From NCBI RefSeq assembly GCF_019670005.1, contig NZ_AP019783.1, positions 3,188,150-3,252,149 of the forward strand: a stretch of 64,000 bases of DNA, given 5' to 3'. A program made the translations under genes and the position numbers. Positions 7,801 through 15,509 of this stretch are shown piece after piece (position 1 is the first letter of the stretch; every line of letters begins with the position of its first letter). This DNA is from Methylomagnum ishizawai. Lineage in GTDB: Bacteria; Pseudomonadota; Gammaproteobacteria; Methylococcales; Methylococcaceae. A model generated the notes under the pieces. It ran no database searches. It worked only from the letters and a program-made list of their open reading frames with translations, and was not told the DNA's origin.

Positions 7801-9471
7801 GCGCCGGATACGATATTCGATCTCGTAGAAGCCCCGTTGGGCCACGGCCCGCCGCCAAACTTCGGCGGCACGCCCACGGTCGCCGGGATGCAAGGAGTTG
7901 AGCCAATTGTCCCCGGAGATTTCCTCGAAGCTCTGGCCGGTGTAGGCGCGCCAGCGGGGCATGTCCTCTCGCACCAAGCCGTCGGCGTCCGCGATCCAGT
8001 CGATCTGCGCGCCGGCCTCGACCAGCGCCCGGTAGCGTTGTTCGGCATGCTTGCGCTCGGAAATATCCACGCAGAATTCCACGCAGGCGTTGCCGCCGAG
8101 CGAACTGCCCGCGAACACAAACCACTGCCGCGTGCCGTTTTTGTGGAAGTATTCCTTTTCGTAAGGGCCGACGCGCCCGGTCGTGCGGAACTTCTCCACC
8201 TCGGCGCGGCTCACGTCCATGTATTCCGGCGGTGTGAGCTTCTGCCAGGTCAGTTCGCGCGCTTCGATTTCCTGGCGGCTGTAGCCCATGAGGTCAAGGA
8301 ACGCGTCATTGGCGTTCGTCAGGCAGCCCGTGTTCAAATCCCAGAACAACACGCCGACGGTCTCGACCTCCAACACCTTTTGCAGTTGCTCGTTGCTCCT
8401 GCGTAGCGTTTCCTCGACCTGCTTGCGTTCGCTGATATCGGTCAGCACGCAGTGGGTCCTGACGAAACGGCCTTCGGTATCGCGTTGGATATGCCCCTCC
8501 AGGATCACCGAGAGGGTTCGCCCGTCCTTGCGGGTCAGGCGCAATTCGTTGGAGACCCTCGATTCACGAACGAAATTGCCGAACGCCTTGGGGAAAAGGT
8601 CGCGGATATCTTCGTGCCATAGCTCGTCGAACGCCTTGCCCAGGAGTTCCTCTCGGCTATAGCCCAAGAGTTCGCATAGCCTGGGGTTCACATCCAAGAA
8701 CCGCCCTTGGATATCCAGCGACTGGTAGGCCACCGGGGAATGCTCGAACATGGTACGGAACTTGGTTTCCGAGGCGGCGAGGTCGGCGGTGCGCTCCATC
8801 ACCTGCCAATCGAGTGACGTATTCAGGGCCAACAGCCGTTGCCGCATCCTGTGCAGGGCCGCCATCGCCGCCAAGCCGAGGGTTAGCGACAATACCCCGG
8901 TGGGAACCAGGAACCACCAGGTCAGCCACATCTCCCGGTCGGAGCGTTGTTGGCGATCCACCAACAACCGATTTTCGATGTCCAGCATCCGGGCGACCTG
9001 TTGCCGAATCTGGTCGTGGACACGCTTCTCCTCGCCGGTGGCGAAGGCCGCGCGGGGCCCGCCCTTCCGCCGCGCGTATTCGGATTCCGAGGCGATCTCC
9101 AACTGCCGTGCCAGCAGGGGCCGTAAGAGTTCCAACTGCTTGGTTTGATCGGGATTGTCTTCGATCAACCGCGACAGGCGGCCCAGCAGTGGGTCGATGC
9201 GCTGGCGGGCCGCGCGGTCGGGTTCCAGATAGCCTTCCCCGCCAAGGCTGCCGGTTTCCACGTCGGCGATCAGGGATTGGAGATCGCGCAAGCCGTCGGT
9301 CACCTCCAAGGTGTGGGCGACCCAATCCTTGGCCTGTTGCAGGCGGGCAACCGACCATAGCGATAGGACCGCGACCGCGGCGAGAATGATAAATCCCGGC
9401 AGCAGACCCTTGACGATCCAGGGTTCCATAGGGCCAGCCACAGCCGACCGCGTACCCGATATTGGCCTCAT
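4768..9471 (-). CDS. Hybrid sensor histidine kinase with CHASE3-like sensor and seven PAS domains
   Basis: A 1567-residue inner-membrane hybrid kinase. Two transmembrane helices (about 19-41 and 183-205) bracket a helical periplasmic region resembling CHASE3 (VTDGLRDLQSLIADVETGSL). Seven PAS/PAC units follow (about 235-1075), several ending in the PAC-type DITERK or DISERK. The HisKA domain carries the phospho-acceptor in [14 protein letters not shown]. The ATPase domain has the N box ([12 protein letters not shown]), DTGPGI and GGTGLGLSI. A receiver domain (LLLAEDNEINQE, LILMDMQMPHLSG) ends at LLKWLPS. The last 62 residues match no domain and are antisense to an Hpt remnant, so the natural C-terminus was probably different. 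An in-frame Met 14 codons downstream (9429) is an alternative start. It is a single gene and its stimulus is unknown. Confidence 0.88.
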   Translation of the reverse strand: MRPISGTRSAVAGPMEPWIVKGLLPGFIILAAVAVLSLWSVARLQQAKDWVAHTLEVTDGLRDLQSLIADVETGSLGGEGYLEPDRAARQRIDPLLGRLSRLIEDNPDQTKQLELLRPLLARQLEIASESEYARRKGGPRAAFATGEEKRVHDQIRQQVARMLDIENRLLVDRQQRSDREMWLTWWFLVPTGVLSLTLGLAAMAALHRMRQRLLALNTSLDWQVMERTADLAASETKFRTMFEHSPVAYQSLDIQGRFLDVNPRLCELLGYSREELLGKAFDELWHEDIRDLFPKAFGNFVRESRVSNELRLTRKDGRTLSVILEGHIQRDTEGRFVRTHCVLTDISERKQVEETLRRSNEQLQKVLEVETVGVLFWDLNTGCLTNANDAFLDLMGYSRQEIEARELTWQKLTPPEYMDVSRAEVEKFRTTGRVGPYEKEYFHKNGTRQWFVFAGSSLGGNACVEFCVDISERKHAEQRYRALVEAGAQIDWIADADGLVREDMPRWRAYTGQSFEEISGDNWLNSLHPGDRGRAAEVWRRAVAQRGFYEIEYRIRRADGVYRDFWVRSVPIMTGEGNIHQWVGACTDITERKRMEDALKASEQEFHLLAEAMPQIVWATDNNGSNSYFNQQWVKYTGLSLEESHGHGWNAPFHPDDRKRAWDAWRNAVERNDTYSLECRLRRADGVYRWWLVRGVPVADGDGHILKWFGTCTDIHEMKLREDTIRASEERRSFALETIQAGEWELDLTTGTTVRSLLNDRIFGYERLLPEWTYGTFLEHILPRDRERVDGLFRQAVADHAIWDFECRIRRADGEIRWIHVRGQQRTCDSGEPLMTGIVMDVTHRKLAEQSIWEAKERLEVAASAGIVGIWDWHVPEDRLTWDPVMYTLYGLHGEEFGEDYAAWSKTIHPEDRPDVEAAIQAALRGEREYAHEFRVVWSDGSIHHIKAMSRTTHDGQGKPLRMIGINYDQTEQKNIEKTLARMVAERTSELEKVNKHLACTQFAMDRVGIGVLWVDPPTGKLLQANQCSAEMLGYTPEELAGMSVTDIDPGYDIGQFGQEAEDCRRRDHIQLETTHMAKDGRSIPVETILFYFNDPGEASRLIVFMTDITQRKQQEEALIQAKEAAEVATRSKSVFLANMSHEIRTPMNAIVGLTHLLKNNQPTPKQTERLEKIEGAARHLLSIINDILDISKIEAGRMELESVNFPLDAVLDHVQSLIAEQARAKNLAIHVDDDGVPRWIKGDPTRLRQALLNYAGNAVKFTAEGSISLRSFLLGEDDGFLLVRFEVQDTGPGIAPENLSKVFQEFEQVDASTTRKHGGTGLGLSITKKIAHLMGGTAGVDSVPGQGSTFWFTAKLKRGEEMAPLNSSAPQENALFKLQRNHAGARLLLAEDNEINQEIASQLLRAAGLVVEVADDGRQAVDKAQANGYDLILMDMQMPHLSGLEATRMIRALHGLQNVPIVAMTANAFEDDHRACIDAGMDDFLSKPVDPEILYVTLLKWLPSAASKMSGEPRAMADTADRPGSRPGRADHTGGSLDFVSHPTDLDIVSGGQKLGLPFQGDLPLV

Positions 9472-9988
9472 CGTTTTCCCTCTTTGATGAACGCCTACGA
9501 TTCAATTTAAGCGCGGCCCGGATTCGTGTTATCGCATATGTGCCGTTCGCATTATAAATGCATACGAGCTGCAACATTAGCGCCACACTATATTTTTGCG
9601 GTCTCCCGACGGATGATTCCGTGGTTGAAGCGGAAATATGGGACCTGGGGGATTTCTTCCCTGCGCATCGGGCCGGTCTCCTCGAAAACAAAGCGGATCA
9701 TGGCTTGGCCCTCCCTAGGAAATAGGGGATTAGGCCCATGGGGAAAACCATGGTTCGGCAGGCCCAAGCAGGAAAATAGGGGAAATTACTTCCGTATAAG
9801 CACGTCTACCGGCCTCGACCGGGCAAGGCGGATCAATCGGATCATGCCCTATTACACCGATCTGGGCTTGTAGCCCGTGATGGCGTACCCAAAACACCAC
9901 CACCGTCACCACACCCAGCGCCGGGGCTTCTCCCCCGACCTCCAGAATAGGCGATATCGCCGGTACTTGGCGGACGAGGCGCGAAAAA
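9472..9988. other. Gene-less stretch upstream of the IS4-type element
   Basis: No convincing gene. It should hold the promoter of the hybrid kinase (AT-richer bases 9480-9610). Two similar blocks, TAGGAAATAGGGGA near 9714 and CAGGAAAATAGGGGA near 9770, form a short imperfect direct repeat. Open frames here lack ribosome-binding sites and family features. Confidence 0.5.
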
Positions 9989-9998
9989 GCCCTATGGT
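9989..9998. repeat. Target-site duplication, left copy (GCCCTATGGT)
   Basis: The ten bases immediately left of the IS4-type inverted repeat are identical to the ten bases immediately right of its other end (11187-11196). A perfect 10-bp duplication fits the IS4 family and a recent insertion. Confidence 0.9.
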
Positions 9999-11186
9999 CT
10001 CATCACCTATCAATTTTCGGGTAGGCTTGAAGGCCGGAACGAATTTCGACTGACGAAGCGATGGGAACTGTAAAGAAACTGGCCGAGGAAGTAGGGCGTG
10101 GGCTGGAACAGGCCCTTCCTGGACTGCGCAAGACGGTGGTCGGGAAGCTGGCGCTGGCGGTGGGGGCGATGATCGAGGGGCGGACGCCGAACACGGTGGA
10201 GTTGGCGAACCTGCTGCCCTTGCCGACGGAGAGGCAGGACATGCGCGAGCAATGGCTGAGGCGCTTGTTGAAGAATCCGCTGCTGGGGTCGGCGGTGGTG
10301 ATGGAGCCGTTCGCGCGGGCCGAACTCGCCCGGGCCGCGCGGAACGGCCAGACCGTGCAGTTGAGCCTGGACCAGACCGACCTCGGGGACCGGATGGCGG
10401 TGCTGATGGTGGGCGTGCGGGTCGGCGACCGGGCGCTGCCCTTGGCCTGGGTGGCGGAAGAGGGGCCGGCCAATATCGGTTTCGAGGGCCAGGAGCGGGT
10501 GTTGGAGCGGGTCCTGGCCTGGCTGCCGCCGGGGGCGGACGTATTGCTCTCGGCGGACCGGTTCTACCCCTCGGTGGCCTTGTTCGATTGGCTGGGCGCG
10601 CGGGGCTGGGGCTATCGGCTGCGGTTGAAAGGCAATGTGCTGGCGGACACCGGCGAAGGGGAGGAAACCACCACGGGCGGACTGGCGCGGGGCGCGGAGG
10701 AACGCTATCTGCCGGGAGTGCGGCTGTTCGCGCACGGGGTGATGACCCACGTGGGCATCCTCCACGAACCCGGCCATCCCGAGCCCTGGATCATCGCGAT
10801 GGACTGCGCCCCCACGCGGGCGGCGGTGTTGGACTACGCGGCGCGCTGGTCCATCGAGCCCATGTTCTCGGATTTCAAGGGCCGGGGCTTCGGGTTGGAG
10901 GATTCGCAACTGGAACACGCCGACCGTTTGGAACGCCTGATCCTCGTCATGTCGCTGGCCATGTGGTGGTGCGTCCAGGTCGGGCGGGACGACGCCTCGG
11001 ACCGTCCAACGCCGCTCGAAAAAAAGCCTGGTCGCAAACCGATGCCGGACACTGGAGCTTCAGGAAGCTCCGCCGCAGCTTGGTTTCCTGGTTCACCCGG
11101 GGCTTGCGCTACCTAAAGCGACGCCTACAAAACGACATGCCTTTGCCCGCCTTTTGCGCGGCCATGCGAAATTGATAGGTGATGAG
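9999..11186 (+). mobile_element. IS4-family insertion sequence, 1188 bp, with perfect 18-bp terminal repeats
   Basis: The left end CTCATCACCTATCAATTT (9999-10016) is the exact inverse of 11169-11186. Identical 10-bp target copies flank both ends (9989-9998 and 11187-11196). One transposase gene fills the element. The ends and duplication are perfect, so transposition by this copy is probably recent. The site it entered lies between the hybrid kinase promoter and the marR gene and does not interrupt a recognisable frame. Confidence 0.92.
10061..11175 (+). CDS. IS4-family transposase, needs a -1 shift at A7 to reach its natural C-terminus
   Basis: A DDE transposase. The first Asp is in LSLDQTDLGDR, the second in LLSADRFYPS, and the Glu in WSIEPMFSDFKGRGFGLED. 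The zero frame starts at ATG 10061 and stops at 11116 (351 residues), with a degenerate tail after PLEK. At 11018-11026 the bases are G-A-AAA-AAG, a canonical A_AAA_AAG slippery heptamer in the correct phase. A -1 slip there continues into WSQTDAGHWSFRKLRRSLVS and ends at 11175, giving about 371 residues with a basic tail typical of the family. The signal is either a programmed frameshift or a lost A in the run. The perfect terminal repeats favour a functional element. Confidence 0.82.
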
Positions 11187-11196
11187 GCCCTATGGT
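11187..11196. repeat. Target-site duplication, right copy (GCCCTATGGT)
   Basis: Identical to 9989-9998; see the left copy for interpretation. Confidence 0.9.
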
Positions 11197-11430
11197 AGAA
11201 AACGAACACGACCCCGAATATCTTTTTTAGTTTGCGGCGGCTCCCACTCTCTGACTTGCCCTCATCGGGCTTGACGGAGGCTGGAAGGCCCACCCCTGCG
11301 ACCCCTGAAAACCCTACTCAAATCTTCGATAAGTCCTCCGGTTTCCTCACATCGATCCGACCCCATCCCCTGCCCGAACCTGGCAAGGCACGAGCGTCGA
11401 AGACGATGCCGTTGTCCTCAAGAATTCCCC

Positions 11431-11480
11431 TTGACACGGGTTTCCATGGAAACTACCCTGTGCTTTGTTTCAATGGAAAC
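11431..11480 (+). promoter_or_regulatory. marR promoter with two operator palindromes
   Basis: TTGACA (11431-11436) and TACCCT (11454-11459) are separated by exactly 17 bases and form a sigma-70-type promoter. A perfect 14-bp palindrome, GTTTCCATGGAAAC (11440-11453), fills the spacer. A second copy with one mismatch, GTTTCAATGGAAAC (11467-11480), covers the expected transcription start and ends 3 bases before the ATG. Their centres are 27 bp apart. Binding at either would block RNA polymerase, so negative autoregulation by the downstream MarR protein is the simplest reading (inference). Confidence 0.82.
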
Positions 11481-11483
11481 AAT

Positions 11484-11954
11484 ATGAAGGAGACGCCACC
11501 CACCGCCACACCTAGCCCGCTGGAAGCGCATTTGGGCTTCTGGCTCCGGCTCGTGTCCAACCATGTGTCTTCGCGCTTCCGAATGCTCATGGAGGCGCAG
11601 GGGTGCTCGGTCACGGAGTGGGTCGCCCTCCGCACTTTGTTCGACCGGCCCGAAACGACCCATGCCGAACTCATCCGGGCGTTGGGAATGACCAAGGGCG
11701 CCGCATCCAAGATCGTCAGCCGCTTGGAGGAAAAAGGACTGGCCAAGCGGCGGTCGGCGGAAGGAAGCAACCGCGAGCAAGCGCTGTCGCTCACGAAGAA
11801 AGGTGCGGACCTGGTGCCGCGCTTGGCCACCCTGGCCGATGAAAACGACGCCCACTTTTTCGGCCACCTTGATGGGCGTGAGCAAAAGGCATTGTTGGAG
11901 GCTTTTCAAGCTCTCGTTGAGCATCACCACCTCCAGGACCCACCCCTTGGTTGA
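11484..11954 (+). CDS. MarR-family transcriptional regulator
   Basis: A 156-residue winged-helix repressor. The start at 11484 is chosen because the upstream in-frame extension would run through the promoter and operators. The dimerisation helix (FWLRLVSNHVSSRFRMLM) is followed by the winged-helix core: helix SVTEWVALRTLFDRP, recognition region TTHAELIRALGMTKGAASKI with VSRLEEKGL, then the wing with KRRSAEGSNREQALSLT. The C-terminal helix ends in EAFQALVEHHH. Only a weak GGA precedes the ATG. It reads toward the DUF1254/DUF1214 gene 297 bases downstream, which could be a target, although no copy of the operator was found there. The ligand is unknown. Confidence 0.88.
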   Translation: MKETPPTATPSPLEAHLGFWLRLVSNHVSSRFRMLMEAQGCSVTEWVALRTLFDRPETTHAELIRALGMTKGAASKIVSRLEEKGLAKRRSAEGSNREQALSLTKKGADLVPRLATLADENDAHFFGHLDGREQKALLEAFQALVEHHHLQDPPLG

Positions 11955-12251
11955 AGCGCTCAATACCCAAACCTCCTATGACCGCAAGGGCGAGACCCAT
12001 GTCGAGCGCTTCCCCGATTAACCGGGCAGATGCCGGGGACGTTCGCCGAGTTCGAGCGGGAGACTCCGGGAACGGACCCGCACGGGGCCGCGCGAAACGC
12101 GTACCCAGGGGCGGCTTCCGGGACGGAAATCCAAGGCGTCGCCGGAATAGCGGCGTGAACCCGCGAATCCTTCCATTCGCCCCGATCCGCCCGCAACGGC
12201 ACGGGTTGTGTCGGTGGCACCCGACTTACCCCTTTTAATGGAATCATCAAC

Positions 12252-13667
12252 ATGAAAGTCATTTTGAAAAAGCTCGCTTGGACCGGCGTCCTGTTTTCCC
12301 TCGGCGGGATCGCGGCGGTCCAGGCCGAGGGCGGCGGAACGGGCACGGAACAGGAGGCCTACGAGATCGGCGTCGAGGCCTATCACTACTTCTATCCGCT
12401 GATCACCATGGATATCACCCGCCGGGTTATGACCAATATACCGACGGGCGCCAAGCCCGGCGCGGGCCCCATGAACGAATTCCATCACATCCCGGCCTTC
12501 CCCGCCGCCGAGTTCCGGGACGTGGTCCGCCCCAATTTCGACACGCTCTATTCCCCCGCCTGGCTGGACCTGACCCATGAACCCATGATCGTGTCGGTCC
12601 CGGATACCGGTGGGCGCTACTACCTGCTGCCCATGCTCGACATGTGGAGCGATGTGTTCGCGGTGCCGGGCAAGCGCACCAGTGGCACGGCGGCCCATGA
12701 TTTCGCCCTGGTGCCGCCCGGTTGGAACGGCACCCTGCCGACCGGGGTGGAGCGCATCGCCGCGCCCACGCCCTACGTCTGGATCATTGGCCGCACCCAG
12801 ACCAACGGCCCGGCGGACTACGACGCCGTGCACCGGGTCCAGGCCGGCTACCGGGTCACCCCGCTATCCCGCTGGGGCCAACCCGCGCAGCCCGTCCAGG
12901 CCGCGGTCGATCCGACGGTGGACATGAAGACCGATCCACTGACCCAGGTCAACACGATGCCGGCGGCGAAATATTTCAGCTACGGCGCGGAACTGCTGAA
13001 GCTCCATCCGCCGCACGCCACCGACTGGTCGGAATTGGCCCGGTTGAAACGGATCGGCATCGAGCCCGGCCAGCCTTTCACGTTCGAATCCGCGCCCGCC
13101 GCCGTGCAATCCGGCCTCAAGCGCGCGGTGGTGGATGGACTCCAGCAGATGAAAGAGAAGGTGCCGACCCTGGCGCGGACGGTGAATGGCTGGCAGATGA
13201 ACACCGATACCATGGGCGTCTACGGCAACTACTACCTCAAACGCGCCATCGTGGCCATGATCGGACTCGGCGCGAACCAACCCGAAGACGCGATTTATCC
13301 CATGAATATCGCCGATGCCAACGGCAAACCCATGGACGGGGCGAACCGCTATGTCCTGCACTTCAAGAAGCAGGAACTGCCGCCGGTCGATGCCTTCTGG
13401 TCCGTGACCATGTACGACGCGGAAGGGTTCCAGGTCGCCAATCCCCTCAACCGGTTCGCCATCGGCGACCGGGACGCCCTGAAATACAATGCCGACGGTT
13501 CGCTGGACCTCTACATCCAGAGCGCTTCGCCCGGCAAGGACAAGGAGGCCAATTGGTTGCCGTCGCCGGCGAAAGGCAGGCTGGGCGTCACCATGCGCCT
13601 GTACGCGCCGAAGGCCGCCGCGCTCGATGGCCGCTGGGTGCCGCCCGCCATCAAGCAACTGAAGTAG
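12252..13667 (+). CDS. Exported DUF1254/DUF1214 protein
   Basis: A 471-residue secreted protein with a Sec signal peptide (KKLAWTGVLFSLGGIAAV, cleavage after VQA at about 26). The N-terminal part (about 45-190) has the DUF1254 features AYEIGVEAYHYFYPLITMD and RPNFDTLYSPAWLDL. The C-terminal part (about 350-460) has the DUF1214 features MYDAEGFQVANPLNRFAI and DLYIQSASPG, ending in a conserved LYAPK segment. Length and domain order match the family, whose members are periplasmic and of unknown biochemical role. The gene follows marR on the same strand but across a 297-base gap. An own promoter is likely (CTTTTAATGGAATCATCAAC just upstream). Confidence 0.85.
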   Translation: MKVILKKLAWTGVLFSLGGIAAVQAEGGGTGTEQEAYEIGVEAYHYFYPLITMDITRRVMTNIPTGAKPGAGPMNEFHHIPAFPAAEFRDVVRPNFDTLYSPAWLDLTHEPMIVSVPDTGGRYYLLPMLDMWSDVFAVPGKRTSGTAAHDFALVPPGWNGTLPTGVERIAAPTPYVWIIGRTQTNGPADYDAVHRVQAGYRVTPLSRWGQPAQPVQAAVDPTVDMKTDPLTQVNTMPAAKYFSYGAELLKLHPPHATDWSELARLKRIGIEPGQPFTFESAPAAVQSGLKRAVVDGLQQMKEKVPTLARTVNGWQMNTDTMGVYGNYYLKRAIVAMIGLGANQPEDAIYPMNIADANGKPMDGANRYVLHFKKQELPPVDAFWSVTMYDAEGFQVANPLNRFAIGDRDALKYNADGSLDLYIQSASPGKDKEANWLPSPAKGRLGVTMRLYAPKAAALDGRWVPPAIKQLK

Positions 13668-13960
13668 CTTCCCGCCGCTTTCCACCCAGCCGCGCCCGGA
13701 ACTTCCGGGCGCGGCGACCGCCCGCGCCGGGATTCAGAAGCTGTCTGGTAAAAGCTCAGACGCATTTGACAAGGGTAGTCCGCTGCATGGCGATGCGGTT
13801 CGATCCTGAAATTCCAAACTTGGGAATGACCGGTTTCATGCGGCGGTCACCAAATCCACACCCCAATAGCTGCCTGTCATGTCAAATCCACCGCCATCCC
13901 CGCTCCGCATGGATGGTAATTCCGGGCAGCGCATGGGCTTTGATAAAGCCGACAATGCCA
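13668..13960. other. Gene-less stretch between two convergent genes
   Basis: No credible coding frame. A GC-rich palindromic patch (GGAACTTCCGGGCGCGG, near 13698) follows the DUF1254 gene stop and could help end transcription, but there is no T run. The remainder (13740-13960) has no recognisable feature. Confidence 0.4.
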
Positions 13961-14872
13961 TCATGCGACCGCGCTGAGTATGCCGTGCTGGCTCGTCCCG
14001 AACGAGCCTTGGACGTTCTTGGAAAGGTTTTGCAGGAAACCGGCGAGATCGCTCCCATTTCCCGAATCGGAGGCTCCCCCCAGGGATTGCACCAGGTTCT
14101 GGTAATCCTTCTTCAATGTGGCGAGGGTATCCGAGGAATCGCTATCGCCGCTTGTGCTTGTGCTGGAACTGGAGCTTGAATCGGAAGACAGGCTTTGGAT
14201 CAAGCTTTCCAGGTTGCTGGACAAGTCCTGGTATCCGCCTTGGCGCATTCCGCCGCCCGGTGGCGGGCCGGGCGGCGGGCCGCCTTGAGGCCCTTGCGGT
14301 CCGCGCGATTGCATGTCTTGCGCCAGCGCCGCGAAAGTGTCCTTGGCGGTTTGGACGTCGCCCGAATCCAGCGCCGAGCCGATGGCATCCATCGCCGACG
14401 CGATGGGATCGGAGCCGTCGCCCGAATTGGACGGCGCGTTTTGTTGCAGGGTGGCGTAGGCCGATTGGGCGGCGCTCAGGTCGCCGGATTCCAGGGCCTG
14501 GGCGAGGTCCGCGAAAGGATCGGATGAACCGGACCCGCTGTCGGAGCCGCCCGTGGAAGCCACGTTGTTGCTGGAATGCAGCGCCTGGAAAAGATCGTGC
14601 ATGAAGGCGCTCAAGGCTTGGGTGGAATCGGCGGAATTGCCCGAGGCGGAATCCGAATCCGACGAAGCCGTGGACTGGCCGATGCCCATCTGGCTGAGGG
14701 TGTTCAACACATCGGCGGCGAAGCCACCCCCCGGTCTTCCCATTTCCGTGCCGCCCACCCGTCCGCCGGATGGCTGTTCGGCGTTGCCGGTGGAAACCCC
14801 TTGGACGGAGGTCGATCCGTAGCTTTTGAGGATCGATTGGATATTCAAACTGCTGGTGTTGATGGTGGTCAT
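13961..14872 (-). CDS. Ser/Gly/Asp-rich low-complexity protein, unknown function
   Basis: A 303-residue protein with no recognised domain. A GGAG lies 7 bases before the ATG. It has no signal peptide or transmembrane helix. Helical blocks alternate with low-complexity linkers: poly-Ser/Asp (about 65-80, 100-115, 225-245) and a Gly/Pro block (QGPQGGPPPGPPPGGG). Two helical repeats share the pattern L-x-S-G-D-x-x-x-A-x(6)-L-x-Q (ALESGDLSAAQSAYATLQQ and ALDSGDVQTAKDTFAALAQ). The composition suggests a secreted or surface-associated filament-type protein, but that is inference. It is divergent from the exporter operon and separated from it by TTTACA repeats that may co-regulate both. Confidence 0.75.
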   Translation of the reverse strand: MTTINTSSLNIQSILKSYGSTSVQGVSTGNAEQPSGGRVGGTEMGRPGGGFAADVLNTLSQMGIGQSTASSDSDSASGNSADSTQALSAFMHDLFQALHSSNNVASTGGSDSGSGSSDPFADLAQALESGDLSAAQSAYATLQQNAPSNSGDGSDPIASAMDAIGSALDSGDVQTAKDTFAALAQDMQSRGPQGPQGGPPPGPPPGGGMRQGGYQDLSSNLESLIQSLSSDSSSSSSTSTSGDSDSSDTLATLKKDYQNLVQSLGGASDSGNGSDLAGFLQNLSKNVQGSFGTSQHGILSAVA

Positions 14873-14949
14873 GGCTCATCTCCATCGCGGTGGAATCTCG
14901 TCCATAGTTTCGACCGGATTTACGCCGTTGGAAACAGAAAAGCCGTTGG

Positions 14950-14979
14950 TTTACATAACTTTACACTTCTTTACACAAG
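14950..14979. promoter_or_regulatory. Three TTTACA direct repeats at exact 10-bp spacing
   Basis: TTTACATAAC, TTTACACTTC and TTTACACAAG follow one another without gaps. A 10-bp period puts each motif on the same helix face, as in tandem sites for OmpR/PhoB-type response regulators. The block lies 77-107 bases upstream of the Ser-rich gene start. Confidence 0.65.
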
Positions 14980-15183
14980 CTCATCCCGACCCGGAAGCCG
15001 CCTTCCGACCACGCCCGCCCGCCCGTCGTGGACCGCCATCACCCCGAAGCCTTCCCCCGCCGCGCAAAGCGGCGAGCACCTCATCGTCGGCGGCCAATGA
15101 GACACTCATGGATCGGATTCCCGCTGGCGATTGCTTCCGATCATAACCAAAGCCAGCCCGGCCAGCGGCGGGGCATGGCGACT

Positions 15184-15203
15184 TTTACTTATCTTTACAC
15201 CCG
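15184..15203. promoter_or_regulatory. Two TTTAC repeats at 10-bp spacing upstream of the exporter
   Basis: TTTACTTATC and TTTACACCCG match the motif and 10-bp period of the block at 14950-14979, and GCTTAACCCA continues the phase weakly. The shared motif suggests one regulator controls both divergent units. Confidence 0.55.
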
Positions 15204-15302
15204 GCTTAACCCATCTTTGCGGACGCTACGGCAATAATCCGGCCACAGGGAGGAAAGCATTCCGCCATTCCCCGTTCAAACCCGACTTGCCGGAAATCCG
15301 CC

Positions 15303-15509
15303 ATGAAGCATCGTAATACCCCCCACCCTATTCCCGCTGCCTCGCCATTGCTGATCCTGCCTTTGGCGGCGATAGCGGCGGAACCTCCCGGAGGTTCGGC
15401 TAGCGTTTTCGAGGTTCCGCCCCCGCCCGTGGGCGAGCGCGCGCCTTTTTCGACTGGACTTGGCGAATTGGGCCGATTCCAGGGCGCGTTCCCGCAGGCA
15501 CCGAGATGA
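15303..15509 (+). CDS. Possible small exported peptide coupled to the exporter permease
   Basis: A 68-codon frame starting ATGAAGCATCG. It has a short hydrophobic stretch (PLLILPLAAIAAEP) that could be a signal peptide, followed by a proline-rich tail with no recognised domain. Its TGA overlaps the ATG of the permease gene (ATGA at 15506-15509), which suggests translational coupling. Against it: no strong ribosome-binding site, and a GGAACCTCCCGGAGGTTC hairpin lies inside the frame (about 15389-15406). It may be a leader peptide or a chance frame. Confidence 0.3.
   Translation: MKHRNTPHPIPAASPLLILPLAAIAAEPPGGSASVFEVPPPPVGERAPFSTGLGELGRFQGAFPQAPR

Larger units (their letters stand above)
14873..15302. 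other. Divergent regulatory region between the Ser-rich gene and the exporter operon
   Basis: No gene is evident. The region has unusually AT-rich islands at 14945-14980 and 15180-15200, each made of TTTACA-type repeats (listed separately), separated by GC-rich filler. It must carry promoters for the minus-strand Ser-rich gene and the plus-strand exporter operon. Confidence 0.55.

Noticed and set aside
9526-9873. 115-codon plus-strand open frame upstream of the IS4 element
   Set aside because: No ribosome-binding site, no domain, mixed composition; lies in the kinase promoter region.
13760-13830. Possible tRNA because of GGTTCGATCC
   Set aside because: No acceptor, D or anticodon stem could be paired around it.
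14950-15203. CRISPR-like repeats
   Set aside because: The repeats are 10 bp and contiguous, with no spacers and no cas genes; they fit regulator sites.
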